A DNA stretch of 64,000 bases from Aquirhabdus parva (GTDB lineage: Bacteria > Pseudomonadota > Gammaproteobacteria > Pseudomonadales > Moraxellaceae), in the NCBI RefSeq assembly GCF_003351745.1, contig NZ_CP031222.1, positions 664,207 to 728,206 of the forward strand, written 5' to 3'. Of this stretch, positions 9,668 through 20,100 are shown piece after piece. A program made the translations under genes and the position numbers. Every line of letters begins with the position of its first letter. The stretch's first letter is position 1. The notes beneath the pieces are model-generated. The model was not told the origin of the DNA and made no database searches. It saw only the letters and a program-made list of their open reading frames with translations.

Positions 9668-10303
9668 ATGGCACAAATTAATTTACTTCCCTGGCGCGAA
9701 GCTCAGCGTGAGCAGCGCAAAAAAGAATTTATGCTCACGGGTGGCGCTATTTTTGTTTTGGCTTTGATTCTGTCTGTTTTGGTCTGGATGGTCTTTAAAC
9801 ATTATCTTGATGAACAGCTCCAAGCCAATCAACAGATTACTACTGCAAATGCAGCACTCGATACGAAGCTGAAAGATTTGGCGCAATTACAGTCCAGACG
9901 TGATGACATTGTTTCACGGATGAAAGTGATTCAAGATTTACAAGGCCAGCGTCCAGTTGTGGTTCGTATTTTCGATGAATTGCCAAGATTGACGCCGAGT
10001 CATGTCTATATCACTAAATTTGCACGGAAAGATGACAAGTTTACGATCGAAGGCCGAGCACAAAGTCCAAATGATGTATCTGAGTTTTTACGTAATTTGG
10101 AAGCATCTCCATGGTTCCGGAATGCATTTATGAATTCATTTCAAGGTGCTGTAGAGCCCGCTACGCCAGTGTCTGGCGGTGTTGTGCCGAGAGCAGAGGA
10201 TAGCTATGGTCAGTTTGTGATTTCAGTTGATTTGCAACTTCCTGAAACTGATGTAAAAGGACAAGGAGCTTCGACTGCGAAGCATTTAGGAGGTGCATCA
10301 TGA
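9668..10303 (+). CDS. pilN: Type IV pilus alignment protein PilN
   Basis: A bitopic inner-membrane protein of 211 residues. A short cytoplasmic INLLPWREAQRE segment is the conserved PilM-binding peptide. A membrane helix (about residues 24-44) follows, then a periplasmic coiled coil and a ferredoxin-like domain that pairs with PilO. It overlaps pilO by four bases (ATGA), which indicates translational coupling. Confidence 0.95.
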   Translation: MAQINLLPWREAQREQRKKEFMLTGGAIFVLALILSVLVWMVFKHYLDEQLQANQQITTANAALDTKLKDLAQLQSRRDDIVSRMKVIQDLQGQRPVVVRIFDELPRLTPSHVYITKFARKDDKFTIEGRAQSPNDVSEFLRNLEASPWFRNAFMNSFQGAVEPATPVSGGVVPRAEDSYGQFVISVDLQLPETDVKGQGASTAKHLGGAS

Positions 10304-11016
10304 AGGCGGACAATAACCCTCTAGCAGCTAAGTCGATTTCAAAAAAATTCTCCTTTGAGGAGTTTAGTAATAGTTTTAAATCGCTAGATCCGCAGAATAT
10401 GGGGAACTGGCCCCTCCCAGTAAAAATTACTGCATTTATTTTTATCGGTGTTTTTGTATTTGTGCTTGCTTATCTTTTATTGATTGCTCCTGTACGCGAG
10501 GATATTGCAGCGGCTGAAGCGCAGGAGCGAAGTTTATTAAATGATTATCGTGACAAGGATTCAAAACTTCGAAATTTGTTGCAATATCAGAAACAAGTCG
10601 AAGAAATGGAGTCTACCTTTGGTCAATTGTTACAGCAACTTCCTAAAGAAACTGAAATTCCTGGGCTGGTTGAAGATATTAATTATACCGGTGTAGGCAG
10701 TGGCTTGCAGTTCGATAAAATTAATGTAGAAAAAGAAGTGACAAAGGACTTCTTTATTGAATTGCCAATGACGATCAAAGGTCGTGGTGACTATCATTCA
10801 TTTGGTGCTTTTGTCAGTGCCTTGGCTGCATTACCACGGATTGTGACCATTGATGATTTTGATATTTCTCCAATTAATGATAAATCAAAATCTGAAATAC
10901 CGGTCTTGGGTTTGACCGTGAATGCAAAAACTTATCGTTATAACGATAAAGTCGATTCCAAAAATAAACCCAAAAGCCCGCAGGATGCCGCAAAGAAAAC
11001 AGGGAGTGCATCATGA
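10300..11016 (+). CDS. pilO: Type IV pilus alignment protein PilO
   Basis: 238 residues with a cytoplasmic N-terminal 45 residues, one membrane helix (about 46-65, KITAFIFIGVFVFVLAYLLL), a coiled coil and a periplasmic ferredoxin-like domain. It forms heterodimers with PilN and contacts PilP, linking the inner-membrane platform to the secretin. It overlaps pilN and pilP by four bases each. Confidence 0.95.
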   Translation: MKADNNPLAAKSISKKFSFEEFSNSFKSLDPQNMGNWPLPVKITAFIFIGVFVFVLAYLLLIAPVREDIAAAEAQERSLLNDYRDKDSKLRNLLQYQKQVEEMESTFGQLLQQLPKETEIPGLVEDINYTGVGSGLQFDKINVEKEVTKDFFIELPMTIKGRGDYHSFGAFVSALAALPRIVTIDDFDISPINDKSKSEIPVLGLTVNAKTYRYNDKVDSKNKPKSPQDAAKKTGSAS

Positions 11017-11603
11017 AGCGTAGAGTGATGACAGAAAATAAAAGTTCCCAATGGCAAATTCGATCAAAAAATGCACCGAAAATTTTGATTTTTGGTGGGG
11101 TGCTGTTAGTGGGTATGTTATCAACCGGTTGTAGCTCGCGGGTTGATGGTGTTGCAATGGAAATGCAGAAAATCCATAACGAGCCGACCTTACCCATTAC
11201 ACCTGCACCTGTGTTCTTGCCAGTACCCACGTTCACGTATGCAGCACAAGGATTTCGGAGTCCATTTATTGCACTGAGTCTTGCAGAAGAAATGAAGGTT
11301 ATGGCTGGACGTCATGTGATGCCTGATTTGAGTCGACCATTACAGTTTTTAGAGCAATTTCCATTAGAAAATCTACGTATGCGTGGAACGATACATAATC
11401 AAAAAGGTCCTCTTTATGGTTTGATTGAAGATCCTCAAGGTGGTGTGCTTCGCGTTCAAGTTGGTAACTATTTAGGGAAAAATTATGGGCGTATTGTGGG
11501 AATTACACCTACCCAAGTTAACTTGGTTGAAATTGTCCCTGATGGAAAGGATGGTTTTGTTGAGCGGCCACGTAGCCTAATCATGGTTGATGCAGGCGGA
11601 TAA
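11013..11603 (+). CDS. pilP: Type IV pilus lipoprotein PilP
   Basis: An inner-membrane lipoprotein that bridges PilNO to the PilQ secretin. The lipobox LSTGC puts the lipidated Cys at about residue 40. A disordered linker and the small beta-sandwich homology-region domain follow, here with MRGTIHNQKGPLYGLIED and a VGNYLGKNYGRIVGIT turn. Its 196 residues are slightly longer than usual before the lipobox, so the ATG at 11028 (MTENKSS) could be the true start. It overlaps the pilO stop by four bases. Confidence 0.93.
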   Translation: MKRRVMTENKSSQWQIRSKNAPKILIFGGVLLVGMLSTGCSSRVDGVAMEMQKIHNEPTLPITPAPVFLPVPTFTYAAQGFRSPFIALSLAEEMKVMAGRHVMPDLSRPLQFLEQFPLENLRMRGTIHNQKGPLYGLIEDPQGGVLRVQVGNYLGKNYGRIVGITPTQVNLVEIVPDGKDGFVERPRSLIMVDAGG

Positions 11604-11621
11604 AAAATTTTGAGGATAACG

Positions 11622-13976
11622 ATGATGAGCAGTAGCAGCATGGTAAGTCAAATGCTATCGAATTGGTTGGGTCAAGGGGTAAATGACATGGAAGTTAGAG
11701 GTGTTAAAGAGTCAGCACGTGACCTTAAAAAGGTTTTCGACCGGGAAGTTGGGCATGAGTTGGCGATGCGCTCAGTCGCACGTCGTTTTGTGATAAAAGC
11801 ATTGCCTATGCATTTGGCTATTGTGAGCGCTTGTGCGATTACGATGACAGCCTATGCAAGTAGTACGGTGACGCTCACTGGAATAAACACGACGGCATTG
11901 CCTAATAATGAGACTGAACTTCGTCTTGCATTTGATGGTACTCCACCTAATCCGCAAGCTTATCAATTAGACAAGCCAGCACGCTTGGTCGTAGATTTGC
12001 CTAATGCAAAAAGTAGTTTAGCGAGTCGTTATCAGGATATTGGTTCAGGAAATGCACGTAGCTTGGCTGTTGTCGATAATGCAGAGAGAACTCGTTTAGT
12101 TGTAAACTTGAGTCAAGCCAGTGGATATTCAACACGTGTTGAAGGGAATACTTTGGTATTGAAAGTTGGCGGTACTAAAGTATCAGCTGCTAAAGCTGTC
12201 GCGACACCTACATCAGTAAATACTGCGATGCCTGTTGCTGGAAACAAAAACATCGCCTATGAAGTAACAGATGTTGACTTTCGTCGTGGCGGTGCAGGAG
12301 AGGGTAATGTTCTCATTGCGCTGAATAACCCGAATGCACCTGTCGATGTTCAGCAGCAAGGGACTAAAATCATTGCGCGTTTTTTGGGTACGAAGTTGCC
12401 TGAGCGTTTACGTCGTCGTTTAGACGTGAATGATTTCGGCACTCCAATTAAAACTATTGATGCTTATAATGAAGGCAATAATGGCATATTGGTGATTCAG
12501 CCACAGGGGGATTTCGAGTATCTGGCCTATCAGGCAGATAATAAACTCACCATCAGTGTAAAGCCAGTCGTTCAGCAAAAGACGGCTGAAGCCAAACTCC
12601 CAACTTATACTGGACAAAAGTTATCATTAAACTTTCAAGATATTGAAGTGCGTTCAGTTTTACAATTAATCGCTGATTTTACTGGCCTTAATTTGGTTGC
12701 CAGCGATACCGTTGCAGGGAAAATTACGATCCGTTTACAGAACGTTCCTTGGGATCAGGCTTTAGATATTGTGTTAAAAACCAAAGGTCTAGATAAACGT
12801 CGCAATGGTAATGTGATTATGATTGCGCCTGCGGATGAACTAGCGGCACGTGAAAAGATTGAAATTCAAAATAATCGCCAAGTTGAACAACTGGCACCGT
12901 TGACGACGCAATATATTCAATTGAGTTATGCAAAGGCAAGTGATCTACTTCTGTTAATTACCTCTGGGCGTAATAATGGTGGAGGAGGTAATGGCTCTAA
13001 TGGAATTGGTTCTGGAGGGGATGCAAACGTAGGAAGCTTACTTTCTCCTCGGGGAACTGTATCGATTGACGCGCGCACCAATACTCTTATTGTGCAAGAT
13101 ACAGCAGTAACGATTGATAAAGTCCGTGAAATGATTGCGCGTCTTGATGTTCCTATTAAGCAAGTTATGATTGAGGCTCGGATTGTACGTGCTTCAGATA
13201 CCTTTAGTAAGGAATTAGGCGTGCAATGGGGTATTCTCTCTCACGGTACGGCAAGTCGACCAAATTTATTGGTTGGTGGTAATGAGACAACATTGTTTGA
13301 CCTACGTAATCCGCAAAGTTCGACTTTGAATGGTCAAACAGGGGTGAGTTATACCATTACCCGACCCGATAATTTGAGTGTGGATTTAGCTGCGACGGGT
13401 TCTGGTGCCAGTAGTATTGCACTGGGTGTGATGAGCATCTCTGATATTATGCTGGATTTAACCTTATCAGCGCTTCAAGCTGATGGTAAAGGTGAGGTTA
13501 TCGCGACACCTAAAGTTTTAACTTTAGATAAGCAAAAAGCCCGGGTTGCTGCGGGTACACAAATTCCATATCAGCAATCGACATCCAGTGGCGCAACCTC
13601 AGTTGCTTTTGTTAATGCTGAGCTCAGTTTAGAAGTCACACCAAGTATTACCCCTGATGGTCGTGTCGGAATGGATTTATTGGTCAACGCTGACAGTCCT
13701 GGCGATGCCGCTCCAAATGGGCAATTGACCATCAACACCAATCGATTACAAACAAATGTATTGGTTGATGATGGACAGACAGTTGTGTTGGGTGGTATTT
13801 TCCAGAATCAGATTTCAAGTAGTACGACTAAAGTTCCATTCTTAGGCGATTTGCCTTATCTTGGTCGTTTATTTAGACATACACTTCAGTCTAATAATAA
13901 ACAAGAAATGCTGATTTTTGTCACACCACGTTTGGTCAATAGCACCACTCAGGTGAATCAAAGTGCTAAACCTTAA
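11622..13976 (+). CDS. pilQ: Type IV pilus secretin PilQ
   Basis: The outer-membrane channel through which the pilus passes. Two AMIN-type peptidoglycan-binding regions come first, then an STN/N0 domain (LSLNFQDIEVRSVLQLIADF), an N1 domain with a Gly/Asn-rich loop, and the C-terminal secretin domain ending in the VPFLGDLPYLGRLFR signature. The start is uncertain. ATG 11622 (GAGGA five bases upstream) gives 784 residues. ATG 11688 has a strong AAGGGG at 11674-11679. Either leaves an unusually long polar segment before the signal-peptide core near 11790-11850. An ATG at 11766 would give a conventional signal peptide but lacks a good ribosome binding site. Confidence 0.93.
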   Translation: MMSSSSMVSQMLSNWLGQGVNDMEVRGVKESARDLKKVFDREVGHELAMRSVARRFVIKALPMHLAIVSACAITMTAYASSTVTLTGINTTALPNNETELRLAFDGTPPNPQAYQLDKPARLVVDLPNAKSSLASRYQDIGSGNARSLAVVDNAERTRLVVNLSQASGYSTRVEGNTLVLKVGGTKVSAAKAVATPTSVNTAMPVAGNKNIAYEVTDVDFRRGGAGEGNVLIALNNPNAPVDVQQQGTKIIARFLGTKLPERLRRRLDVNDFGTPIKTIDAYNEGNNGILVIQPQGDFEYLAYQADNKLTISVKPVVQQKTAEAKLPTYTGQKLSLNFQDIEVRSVLQLIADFTGLNLVASDTVAGKITIRLQNVPWDQALDIVLKTKGLDKRRNGNVIMIAPADELAAREKIEIQNNRQVEQLAPLTTQYIQLSYAKASDLLLLITSGRNNGGGGNGSNGIGSGGDANVGSLLSPRGTVSIDARTNTLIVQDTAVTIDKVREMIARLDVPIKQVMIEARIVRASDTFSKELGVQWGILSHGTASRPNLLVGGNETTLFDLRNPQSSTLNGQTGVSYTITRPDNLSVDLAATGSGASSIALGVMSISDIMLDLTLSALQADGKGEVIATPKVLTLDKQKARVAAGTQIPYQQSTSSGATSVAFVNAELSLEVTPSITPDGRVGMDLLVNADSPGDAAPNGQLTINTNRLQTNVLVDDGQTVVLGGIFQNQISSSTTKVPFLGDLPYLGRLFRHTLQSNNKQEMLIFVTPRLVNSTTQVNQSAKP

Positions 13977-13991
13977 ACTTTTAAGGTTTAG
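13966..13991 (+). repeat. 11-bp perfect hairpin at the pilQ stop codon
   Basis: CTAAACCTTAA at 13966-13976 pairs with TTAAGGTTTAG at 13981-13991 around four bases. The stem includes the pilQ stop codon and lies 30 bases before aroK. No T run follows, so it is more likely a transcript-processing or stability element than a terminator. Confidence 0.55.
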
Positions 13992-14020
13992 TCACTAAGC
14001 AGTTGATGCAGGGTGTTTTG

Positions 14021-14593
14021 ATGCATAATGCAACAAAAGAGGCCCCCACCGATTCAACGACGAATGATCTACTTACGGGTAATTTATTCTTAGTTGGACC
14101 GATGGGGGCTGGTAAAACTACAGTAGGGCGGCACCTTGCCGATCTACTGGGTCGTACTTTTATTGATGCAGATCATGAAATTGAACGACGTACTGGCGCT
14201 ACCATTCCTTGGATTTTTGAAAAGGAAGGCGAGGCGGGCTTTCGGCTGCGTGAAGAAGCAGTTATTGCTGAATTGACGGCAATGAATAACATCGTTTTGG
14301 CAACGGGTGGTGGTGCAGTGACCCGAGAACAAAGTCGTTTATATCTGCGTCAGAGAGGTACGGTTATTTATTTATATACGCCTGTTGCCATGCAGGTCGC
14401 AAGAACCTCTCGAGATCGTAATCGTCCTTTATTACAAACCACTAATCCTGAAGCACGCTTACGCGAATTGCTGACGATTAGAGATCCGCTTTATCGTTCG
14501 ATTGCTCACCATGTCGTTATGACATTAGATGGTTCAGCAAGGGAGCTTGCTCAAAAGATTATTCAGATCATTCAACCAAACGCGATAAAATAA
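14021..14593 (+). CDS. aroK: Shikimate kinase
   Basis: Phosphorylates shikimate at the 3-hydroxyl with ATP, in chorismate and aromatic amino acid synthesis. P-loop GPMGAGKTT is at residues 26-34. The DxD region is FIDADHEIE, the GGGAV substrate loop follows LATGGGAVT, and the RNRPLL lid is present. The start at 14021 is favoured by AGGG seven bases upstream and gives 190 residues; the in-frame TTG 14003 and ATG 14006 are less likely. An N-terminal tail of about 20 residues precedes the domain. It follows pilQ, as in Pseudomonas and Acinetobacter. Confidence 0.94.
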   Translation: MHNATKEAPTDSTTNDLLTGNLFLVGPMGAGKTTVGRHLADLLGRTFIDADHEIERRTGATIPWIFEKEGEAGFRLREEAVIAELTAMNNIVLATGGGAVTREQSRLYLRQRGTVIYLYTPVAMQVARTSRDRNRPLLQTTNPEARLRELLTIRDPLYRSIAHHVVMTLDGSARELAQKIIQIIQPNAIK

Positions 14594-14655
14594 CAATAAA
14601 TGATGTCCTACCATTCGTGGTATATTTTTATCTACACTTTTGAATTCTTCCTTCT

Positions 14656-15798
14656 ATGACGCAGCAATTGATTTCAGCCGATGCCGAATCTGCATTGATG
14701 ACCGTACAAACCCTTCATGTTGCTTTAAATGAGCGTAGTTATCCGATCTATATTGGCGGAGATTTGTCTTTAGCTGAATATTTGTTGCCTCATATCGCTG
14801 GTCATCAAGTCATGATCGTGAGCAATACCGTTGTCGCACCTCTTTATTTAGCGCGTTATCGGGATGTTTTAAATGAGGCGGGAAAAACTGTAGCGGAGTG
14901 CATATTGCCGGATGGTGAGTCTTATAAGACGTTGGAAAGTCTTAACCTGATTTTTGATGCATTGATGTCGAATCGTTTTAATCGTGATTGTACCATCTTG
15001 GCTTTAGGTGGTGGTGTGGTTGGGGATATGGCAGGCTTTGCTGCAGCAAGTTTCCAACGCGGGGTGCACTTTGTGCAGGTGCCTACCACATTATTGTCTC
15101 AAGTGGATTCTAGTGTAGGTGGTAAAACGGGAGTAAATCACCCACTGGGTAAAAACATGATCGGGGCATTCAAACAGCCCAAAGCCGTCTTGGCTGATAT
15201 GATGCTCTTGGGTTCCTTGCCTGATCGCGAATTATCTGCTGGTCTTGCTGAAGTGATTAAGTATGCTCTGATCGGAGACGAGGATTTTCTCGTCTGGTTG
15301 GAAACGCATATGACTGAACTTGTGGCGCGTAATCCTGCCAAACTTGCAGAGGCGGTTTATCGTTCATGTGCACATAAAGCTCGAATTGTAGCGGCCGATG
15401 AACACGAAATGGGTGAGCGTGCTCTGCTCAATTTGGGACACACTTTTGGTCATGCAATAGAGTCCTACATGGGGTATGGTCAGTGGTTGCATGGTGAGGC
15501 TGTTGCAGTAGGCATGCTCATGGCGGCTGATTTATCTGCTCGATTGGGTTGGATTAAGGCCCATGATGTTGTGCGTGTTCGCAATATATTGCGTGATGCG
15601 AATTTGCCTGTGAATGTGCCTGACATTGCACCAGATGACTTTTTGACACTGATGGGGCAAGATAAGAAGGTGTTAGAAGGGCGCCTTCGACTGGTGTTGC
15701 TGAAGAGAATCGGTGAAGGTGTTATTACTCGTGAATTTGATTTACAGCTATTAATGCAAACCCTGGGAAATAAAACTCCAGGCGTAGAGGTGATATGA
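14656..15798 (+). CDS. aroB: 3-dehydroquinate synthase
   Basis: Converts DAHP to 3-dehydroquinate using NAD and a divalent metal. The conserved [13 protein letters not shown] nucleotide-binding turn, [19 protein letters not shown], the metal ligand region [12 protein letters not shown] and the GEAVAVGM helix are all present. Length is 380 residues from ATG 14656. Homologues usually begin close to MTVQTLHV, so ATG 14698 (366 residues) is a fair alternative; neither has a clear ribosome binding site. Its stop overlaps the next gene by four bases. Confidence 0.95.
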   Translation: MTQQLISADAESALMTVQTLHVALNERSYPIYIGGDLSLAEYLLPHIAGHQVMIVSNTVVAPLYLARYRDVLNEAGKTVAECILPDGESYKTLESLNLIFDALMSNRFNRDCTILALGGGVVGDMAGFAAASFQRGVHFVQVPTTLLSQVDSSVGGKTGVNHPLGKNMIGAFKQPKAVLADMMLLGSLPDRELSAGLAEVIKYALIGDEDFLVWLETHMTELVARNPAKLAEAVYRSCAHKARIVAADEHEMGERALLNLGHTFGHAIESYMGYGQWLHGEAVAVGMLMAADLSARLGWIKAHDVVRVRNILRDANLPVNVPDIAPDDFLTLMGQDKKVLEGRLRLVLLKRIGEGVITREFDLQLLMQTLGNKTPGVEVI

Positions 15799-16670
15799 GC
15801 TCAAATCTATCGGCACCAAAGCCGCCTAATTTTTATCCGAAGACGTGGTTTGTTTGTGCCATCATCATATTAGCGGCGAGCGCCATATTGTGGATTTGGC
15901 TACAACTCGCCAGTCGCGTGACTAAAGAGCGTTCCTTTGCGGAAACTGAAGCGGCGTCCAAAACAATCACGCCTGATCAGTTTCCTGCAAACTTAGGCAC
16001 ATTGTCCGATATTGTACCTGTATTGGATTTGACCAAAATTACTTCTAATAGACCTGAAGCTGCACATGCTGCTGAATTTAAAGCATTGGCGTTTATCACT
16101 GAGCATCAGAGTGATTGGACGCTGCAAGTGATGAATGTTTCTCAAGAAAGCGTGATTACAGATTTTTTAGCAAAACGTTCAGACCGTTCGCGTTTTCAGT
16201 ATTTTCGCTATAACAAAGGCGGAAAAGACGAAAGTTTTATTTTGACTTACGGCGCATTCCCTGCCATACAGACGGCTTTAGGCGCTGCGCAAACCATGGA
16301 TTTTGGCTTGCCATCCAGCGTGAAAGCTTTTCCTGAGCGTTTTTCAACCTATCGACCTTTTGTGAGTGATAGTGATGAAAATATGGTGGAGTCTTCTGCA
16401 AACTCCCCGCGTCAAGTGAAGCTCAGACCGGTTGCTATTCCTCCTCCAACGGACGCGATTGAAGATAAGCTCGCTGAGATTGCAGCCGAGTCTTCTGCTG
16501 CAATGACTACGTCGCCTACACCAACATCTAAGACTGCTCTACCGGCGAATGTCGATGGCTTTAGCGGGCTTCCTGATGCGCCTGCGCCAGATCCAGTTGC
16601 TCCAGCGCCGAATAACTCGAAAAAAGGTGCAGCTTCTTCTACAGGGGCTGTACAGGATCCCTTTAATTAA
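15795..16670 (+). CDS. SPOR-domain membrane protein (DamX-like)
   Basis: A 291-residue bitopic protein with a cytoplasmic N-terminus of about 20 residues, one membrane helix near 20-38, and a periplasmic SPOR-like domain near 105-200 ([20 protein letters not shown] and a YGAFP-like turn). The C-terminal tail is about 80 residues rich in Pro, Ala and Ser. SPOR domains bind denuded septal glycan, so a role at the division site is likely. Proteins of this type follow aroB in many gammaproteobacteria. It overlaps aroB by four bases, and a strong terminator follows it. Confidence 0.8.
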   Translation: MSSNLSAPKPPNFYPKTWFVCAIIILAASAILWIWLQLASRVTKERSFAETEAASKTITPDQFPANLGTLSDIVPVLDLTKITSNRPEAAHAAEFKALAFITEHQSDWTLQVMNVSQESVITDFLAKRSDRSRFQYFRYNKGGKDESFILTYGAFPAIQTALGAAQTMDFGLPSSVKAFPERFSTYRPFVSDSDENMVESSANSPRQVKLRPVAIPPPTDAIEDKLAEIAAESSAAMTTSPTPTSKTALPANVDGFSGLPDAPAPDPVAPAPNNSKKGAASSTGAVQDPFN

Positions 16671-16700
16671 ATTGATTCTGTGGTGGATGTCTTTTGGTAT

Positions 16701-16728
16701 AAAAAAGCGTCAGAAATGGCGCTTTTTT
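16701..16728 (+). terminator. Intrinsic terminator of the pil-aro-SPOR operon
   Basis: AAAAAAGCGTCA pairs with TGGCGCTTTTTT (one G-U pair) around a GAAA tetraloop, ending in six T. This closes the run of genes that began at pilM. Confidence 0.93.
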
Positions 16729-16885
16729 ATGGGTGCAGAATACATCAATGAAGCTGTATTTATTTGCGTGATGTTAGGTATTTTTTGGTGTTTGAGGGGC
16801 GAGGGAGCATGTGCAAAGCGTTGGATAAATGCGATAATATGCTTGTGTTGCATTTATGTTGTATTTAATAAATCAAGCATTGCAT

Positions 16886-16914
16886 TTGAGTACGCGTGAG
16901 TTTTTCTTTACACT
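16886..16914 (+). promoter_or_regulatory. Putative sigma70 promoter of gltB
   Basis: TTGAGT at 16886-16891 and TACACT at 16909-16914 with a 17-base spacer. It is a visual match only; the leader to gltB would be about 204 bases. Confidence 0.3.
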
Positions 16915-17124
16915 ATTAAGCCGTTTTGTCTGTCATCGTTTATTTTGTCGTGCTACTTTGGACGATGAAACTGGTTGCATGTCTTAATGATTCACTAACG
17001 TATAGGATGGATGAGTCAGGTTTTCGCATGACCGCCATAACAAGTTTGACAAGCGTCTAGTGTCGTAACCAGTATCTATTGTGTTGTTTTGATATTTCTT
17101 TTGCTTTCTATTTAAGGGTACGCC

Positions 17125-20100
17125 ATGCATATGTCGCCGCTCGCTACATCTTCTTCGGAAGCCCATTGCTCATCTGAATCGATTTCTGATGCAGCAGTGA
17201 CGGGTCTGTATCAACCTGAAGATTTTCGGGATAACTGTGGCTTTGGTCTGATTTCCCACATGCAGGGTCAGGCAAGTCATCATTTACTTCAGACAGCGAT
17301 TCACAGCTTAAGCTGTATGACCCATCGTGGCGGTATTGCGGCAGATGGTAAAACGGGTGACGGATGCGGTTTGCTATTGGCGATGCCAAAAGACTTTTTC
17401 CGCGCAGAAGCAAAGAAACTTGGCGTCACTTTGCCTGAGTTATTTGCTGTAGGTACGATTTTTCTCAATACTGATGCAACCTTGGCACAACATTCCCGCG
17501 AGATTCTGGCTGCGGAAGTCACTAAAGAAGGCCTGACGGTTGCGACGTGGCGTCCTGTTCCGATCAATGTGGACATTTTAGGTGAAATTGCGCTGCGTTC
17601 ATTACCTGCATTTGATCAGTTGATCGTTGCAGCACCCGACGGCATGGAAGCTCCAGAGTTCAATCGTAAATTGTTCTTGGCGCGTCGTCGTGCAGAGAGT
17701 CAATTGACGCACGATCCTTTGTTTTATGTAACATCGCTTGCTAGTACGGTGATCAGCTATAAAGGCTTGATGATGCCGAAGGATATCGCATCCTTTTACT
17801 TGGACTTGAGTGATGAGCGCTTAACATCCCATATCGTGGTTTTCCATCAGCGCTTCTCTACCAATACAGCGCCACGTTGGGCTTTAGCTCAACCTTTCCG
17901 TTACTTGGCGCACAATGGTGAGATCAACACCATCACAGCAAACCGTAACTGGTCTGTTGCGCGTACACCAAAATTTGAAAACCCATTGTTACCTGGTTTG
18001 CTAGATGTTAAACCGTTAGTGAATCGCACGGGTTCAGACTCTTCAAGCTTGGATAATATGCTGGAGATTTTGGTCGGTGGCGGCATGGATATGTTCCGCG
18101 CACTGCGTATGCTTGTTCCACCAGCATGGCAGAACGTTGAAACCATGGATGCAGATTTACATGCATTTTATGAGTTCAACTCTAAGCACATGGAAGCTTG
18201 GGATGGTCCTGCGGGTCTGGTGATACAGGATGGTCGTCATGCAATCTGTATGCTCGATCGTAATGGTCTGCGTCCCGCGCGCTGGGTGATTACCAAAAAC
18301 GGTTACATCACCCTCGCTTCTGAAATTGGTGTTTGGGATTATAAGCCTGAAGATGTGGTGTCTAAAGGTCGTGTGGGTCCTGGTCAGATTCTAGTTGCGG
18401 ATACGCAAACTGGTGAGCTACTGCGCACCGTTGATATCGATAACCGCTTGAAATCAACCCATCCCTACAAGAAGTGGTTGCGTGACCACGCTGTTCATAT
18501 CAAGACTGACGATGATCTCGAAGAAAGCCTGCAAGAGTTTGGTCTGAAAGGCGATGCACTGAAAGCCGCGCAAAAAATGTTCTTGATCAGCTTTGAAGAG
18601 CGTGATCAGATCATTCGCCCATTGGCTGAAAGTGGTCAAGAAGCGGTTGGTTCGATGGGGGATGATACGCCGATGGCAGTATTGTCACGTCAAGTTCGTC
18701 ACGTAGCAGACTTCTTCCGTCAACAGTTTGCCCAAGTCACTAACCCACCAATCGATCCGTTACGTGAATCGATAGTGATGTCGCTTGAGAGCTCGTTGGG
18801 TCGTGAACAGAATGTGTTTGAGCAATCCCCTGAGCATGCTGAGCGTGTGATTGTTTCTAGCCCAATTTTGTCCGCGAGCAAAATGCATCAGCTTCGTACG
18901 CTTGATCGTGCGGAATATCAGATGCACACCATTGATCTAAACTATCCAGAAGCGGAAGGTTTGGAAGCGGCTCTACGTCGTATTTGTGTTGAAGCGGCTG
19001 ATGCGGTACGCGGCGGGGCAACGTTTATCAACCTTTCTGACCGTAATATTCGTGAAGGCTATCTGCCTGCGAATGCGATTTTGGCAACGGGTGCTGTGCA
19101 TCATTATTTGTCTGAACAGGCAGTACGCGCTGACGGTAATATTCTGGTTGAAACCGGTTTAGCTCGCGATCCACATCATTTTGCTGTATTACTCGGGTTT
19201 GGTGCCAGCGCGATTTATCCGTACCTTGCGTATGACGTAATCAATGATCTGATTGCCAAAGGTGATTTGCTGGGTGATCCACTGTATGCACAAAACAATT
19301 TCCGTAAGGGGATTGATAAGGGCTTGCTGAAAATTCTCTCAAAAATGGGGATTTCAACGGTTGCATCTTATCGCGCTGGTCAATTATTTGAAGCGATTGG
19401 TTTGTCGCGCCCTGTGGTTGATCTTTGCTTTAAAGGTGTACCAAGCCGTATCGAAGGTGCGCGTTTCGTTGATCTGGAAAACGATCAAAAGAAACTGGCA
19501 GCCTTGGCATGGCAAACCCGTAAGCCGATTGAACAAGGCGGTTTGCTGAAGTTTGTCTTTAATAAAGAATACCATGCCTTTAACCCTGACGTGATTAACA
19601 ACCTACATACTGCCGTACGTTCAGGTAAGTTTGAGGACTATCAGTTATACGCTGATCTGGTCAACAAGCGACCTACAGCGACTTTACGTGATTTACTGGG
19701 TCTTGATACCAGCAACAGCATTGCAGTTGAAGATGTCGAACCAATTGAAGCGATTCTGCCGCGTTTTGACTCTGCGGGCATGTCACTGGGTGCGTTGTCT
19801 CCTGAAGCGCATGAGTCGATTGCCATTGCGATGAATACCATTGGTGGTCGTTCGAACTCTGGTGAGGGCGGCGAAGATCCAGCACGTTACGGCACGATTA
19901 AGAACTCAAAAATTAAACAGGTGGCTTCAGGTCGCTTCGGTGTAACCCCTGCATATTTATCTTCAGCAGAAGTGCTGCAGATTAAAGTGGCGCAGGGTGC
20001 AAAACCAGGTGAAGGTGGTCAGTTGCCTGGTGGAAAAGTGAATGCCCTGATTGCGCGTTTGCGTTACTCAGTACCAGGCGTGACCTTGATTTCTCCGCCG

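Larger units (their letters stand above)
16671..17124. other. Non-coding region between the SPOR gene and gltB
   Basis: 454 bases with the operon terminator at 16701-16728 and a candidate gltB promoter at 16886-16914 (both listed). The predicted gltB leader is about 200 bases. No gene is supported; the open frame running through 16740-16899 has no ribosome binding site and crosses the terminator. Confidence 0.55.

Noticed and set aside
12961-13040. Gly/Asn-rich stretch in pilQ as a repeat or frameshift scar
   Set aside because: The reading frame is intact and such loops are common in secretins.
16549-16899. Open frame crossing the end of the SPOR gene
   Set aside because: Runs through a strong intrinsic terminator and lacks a ribosome binding site.
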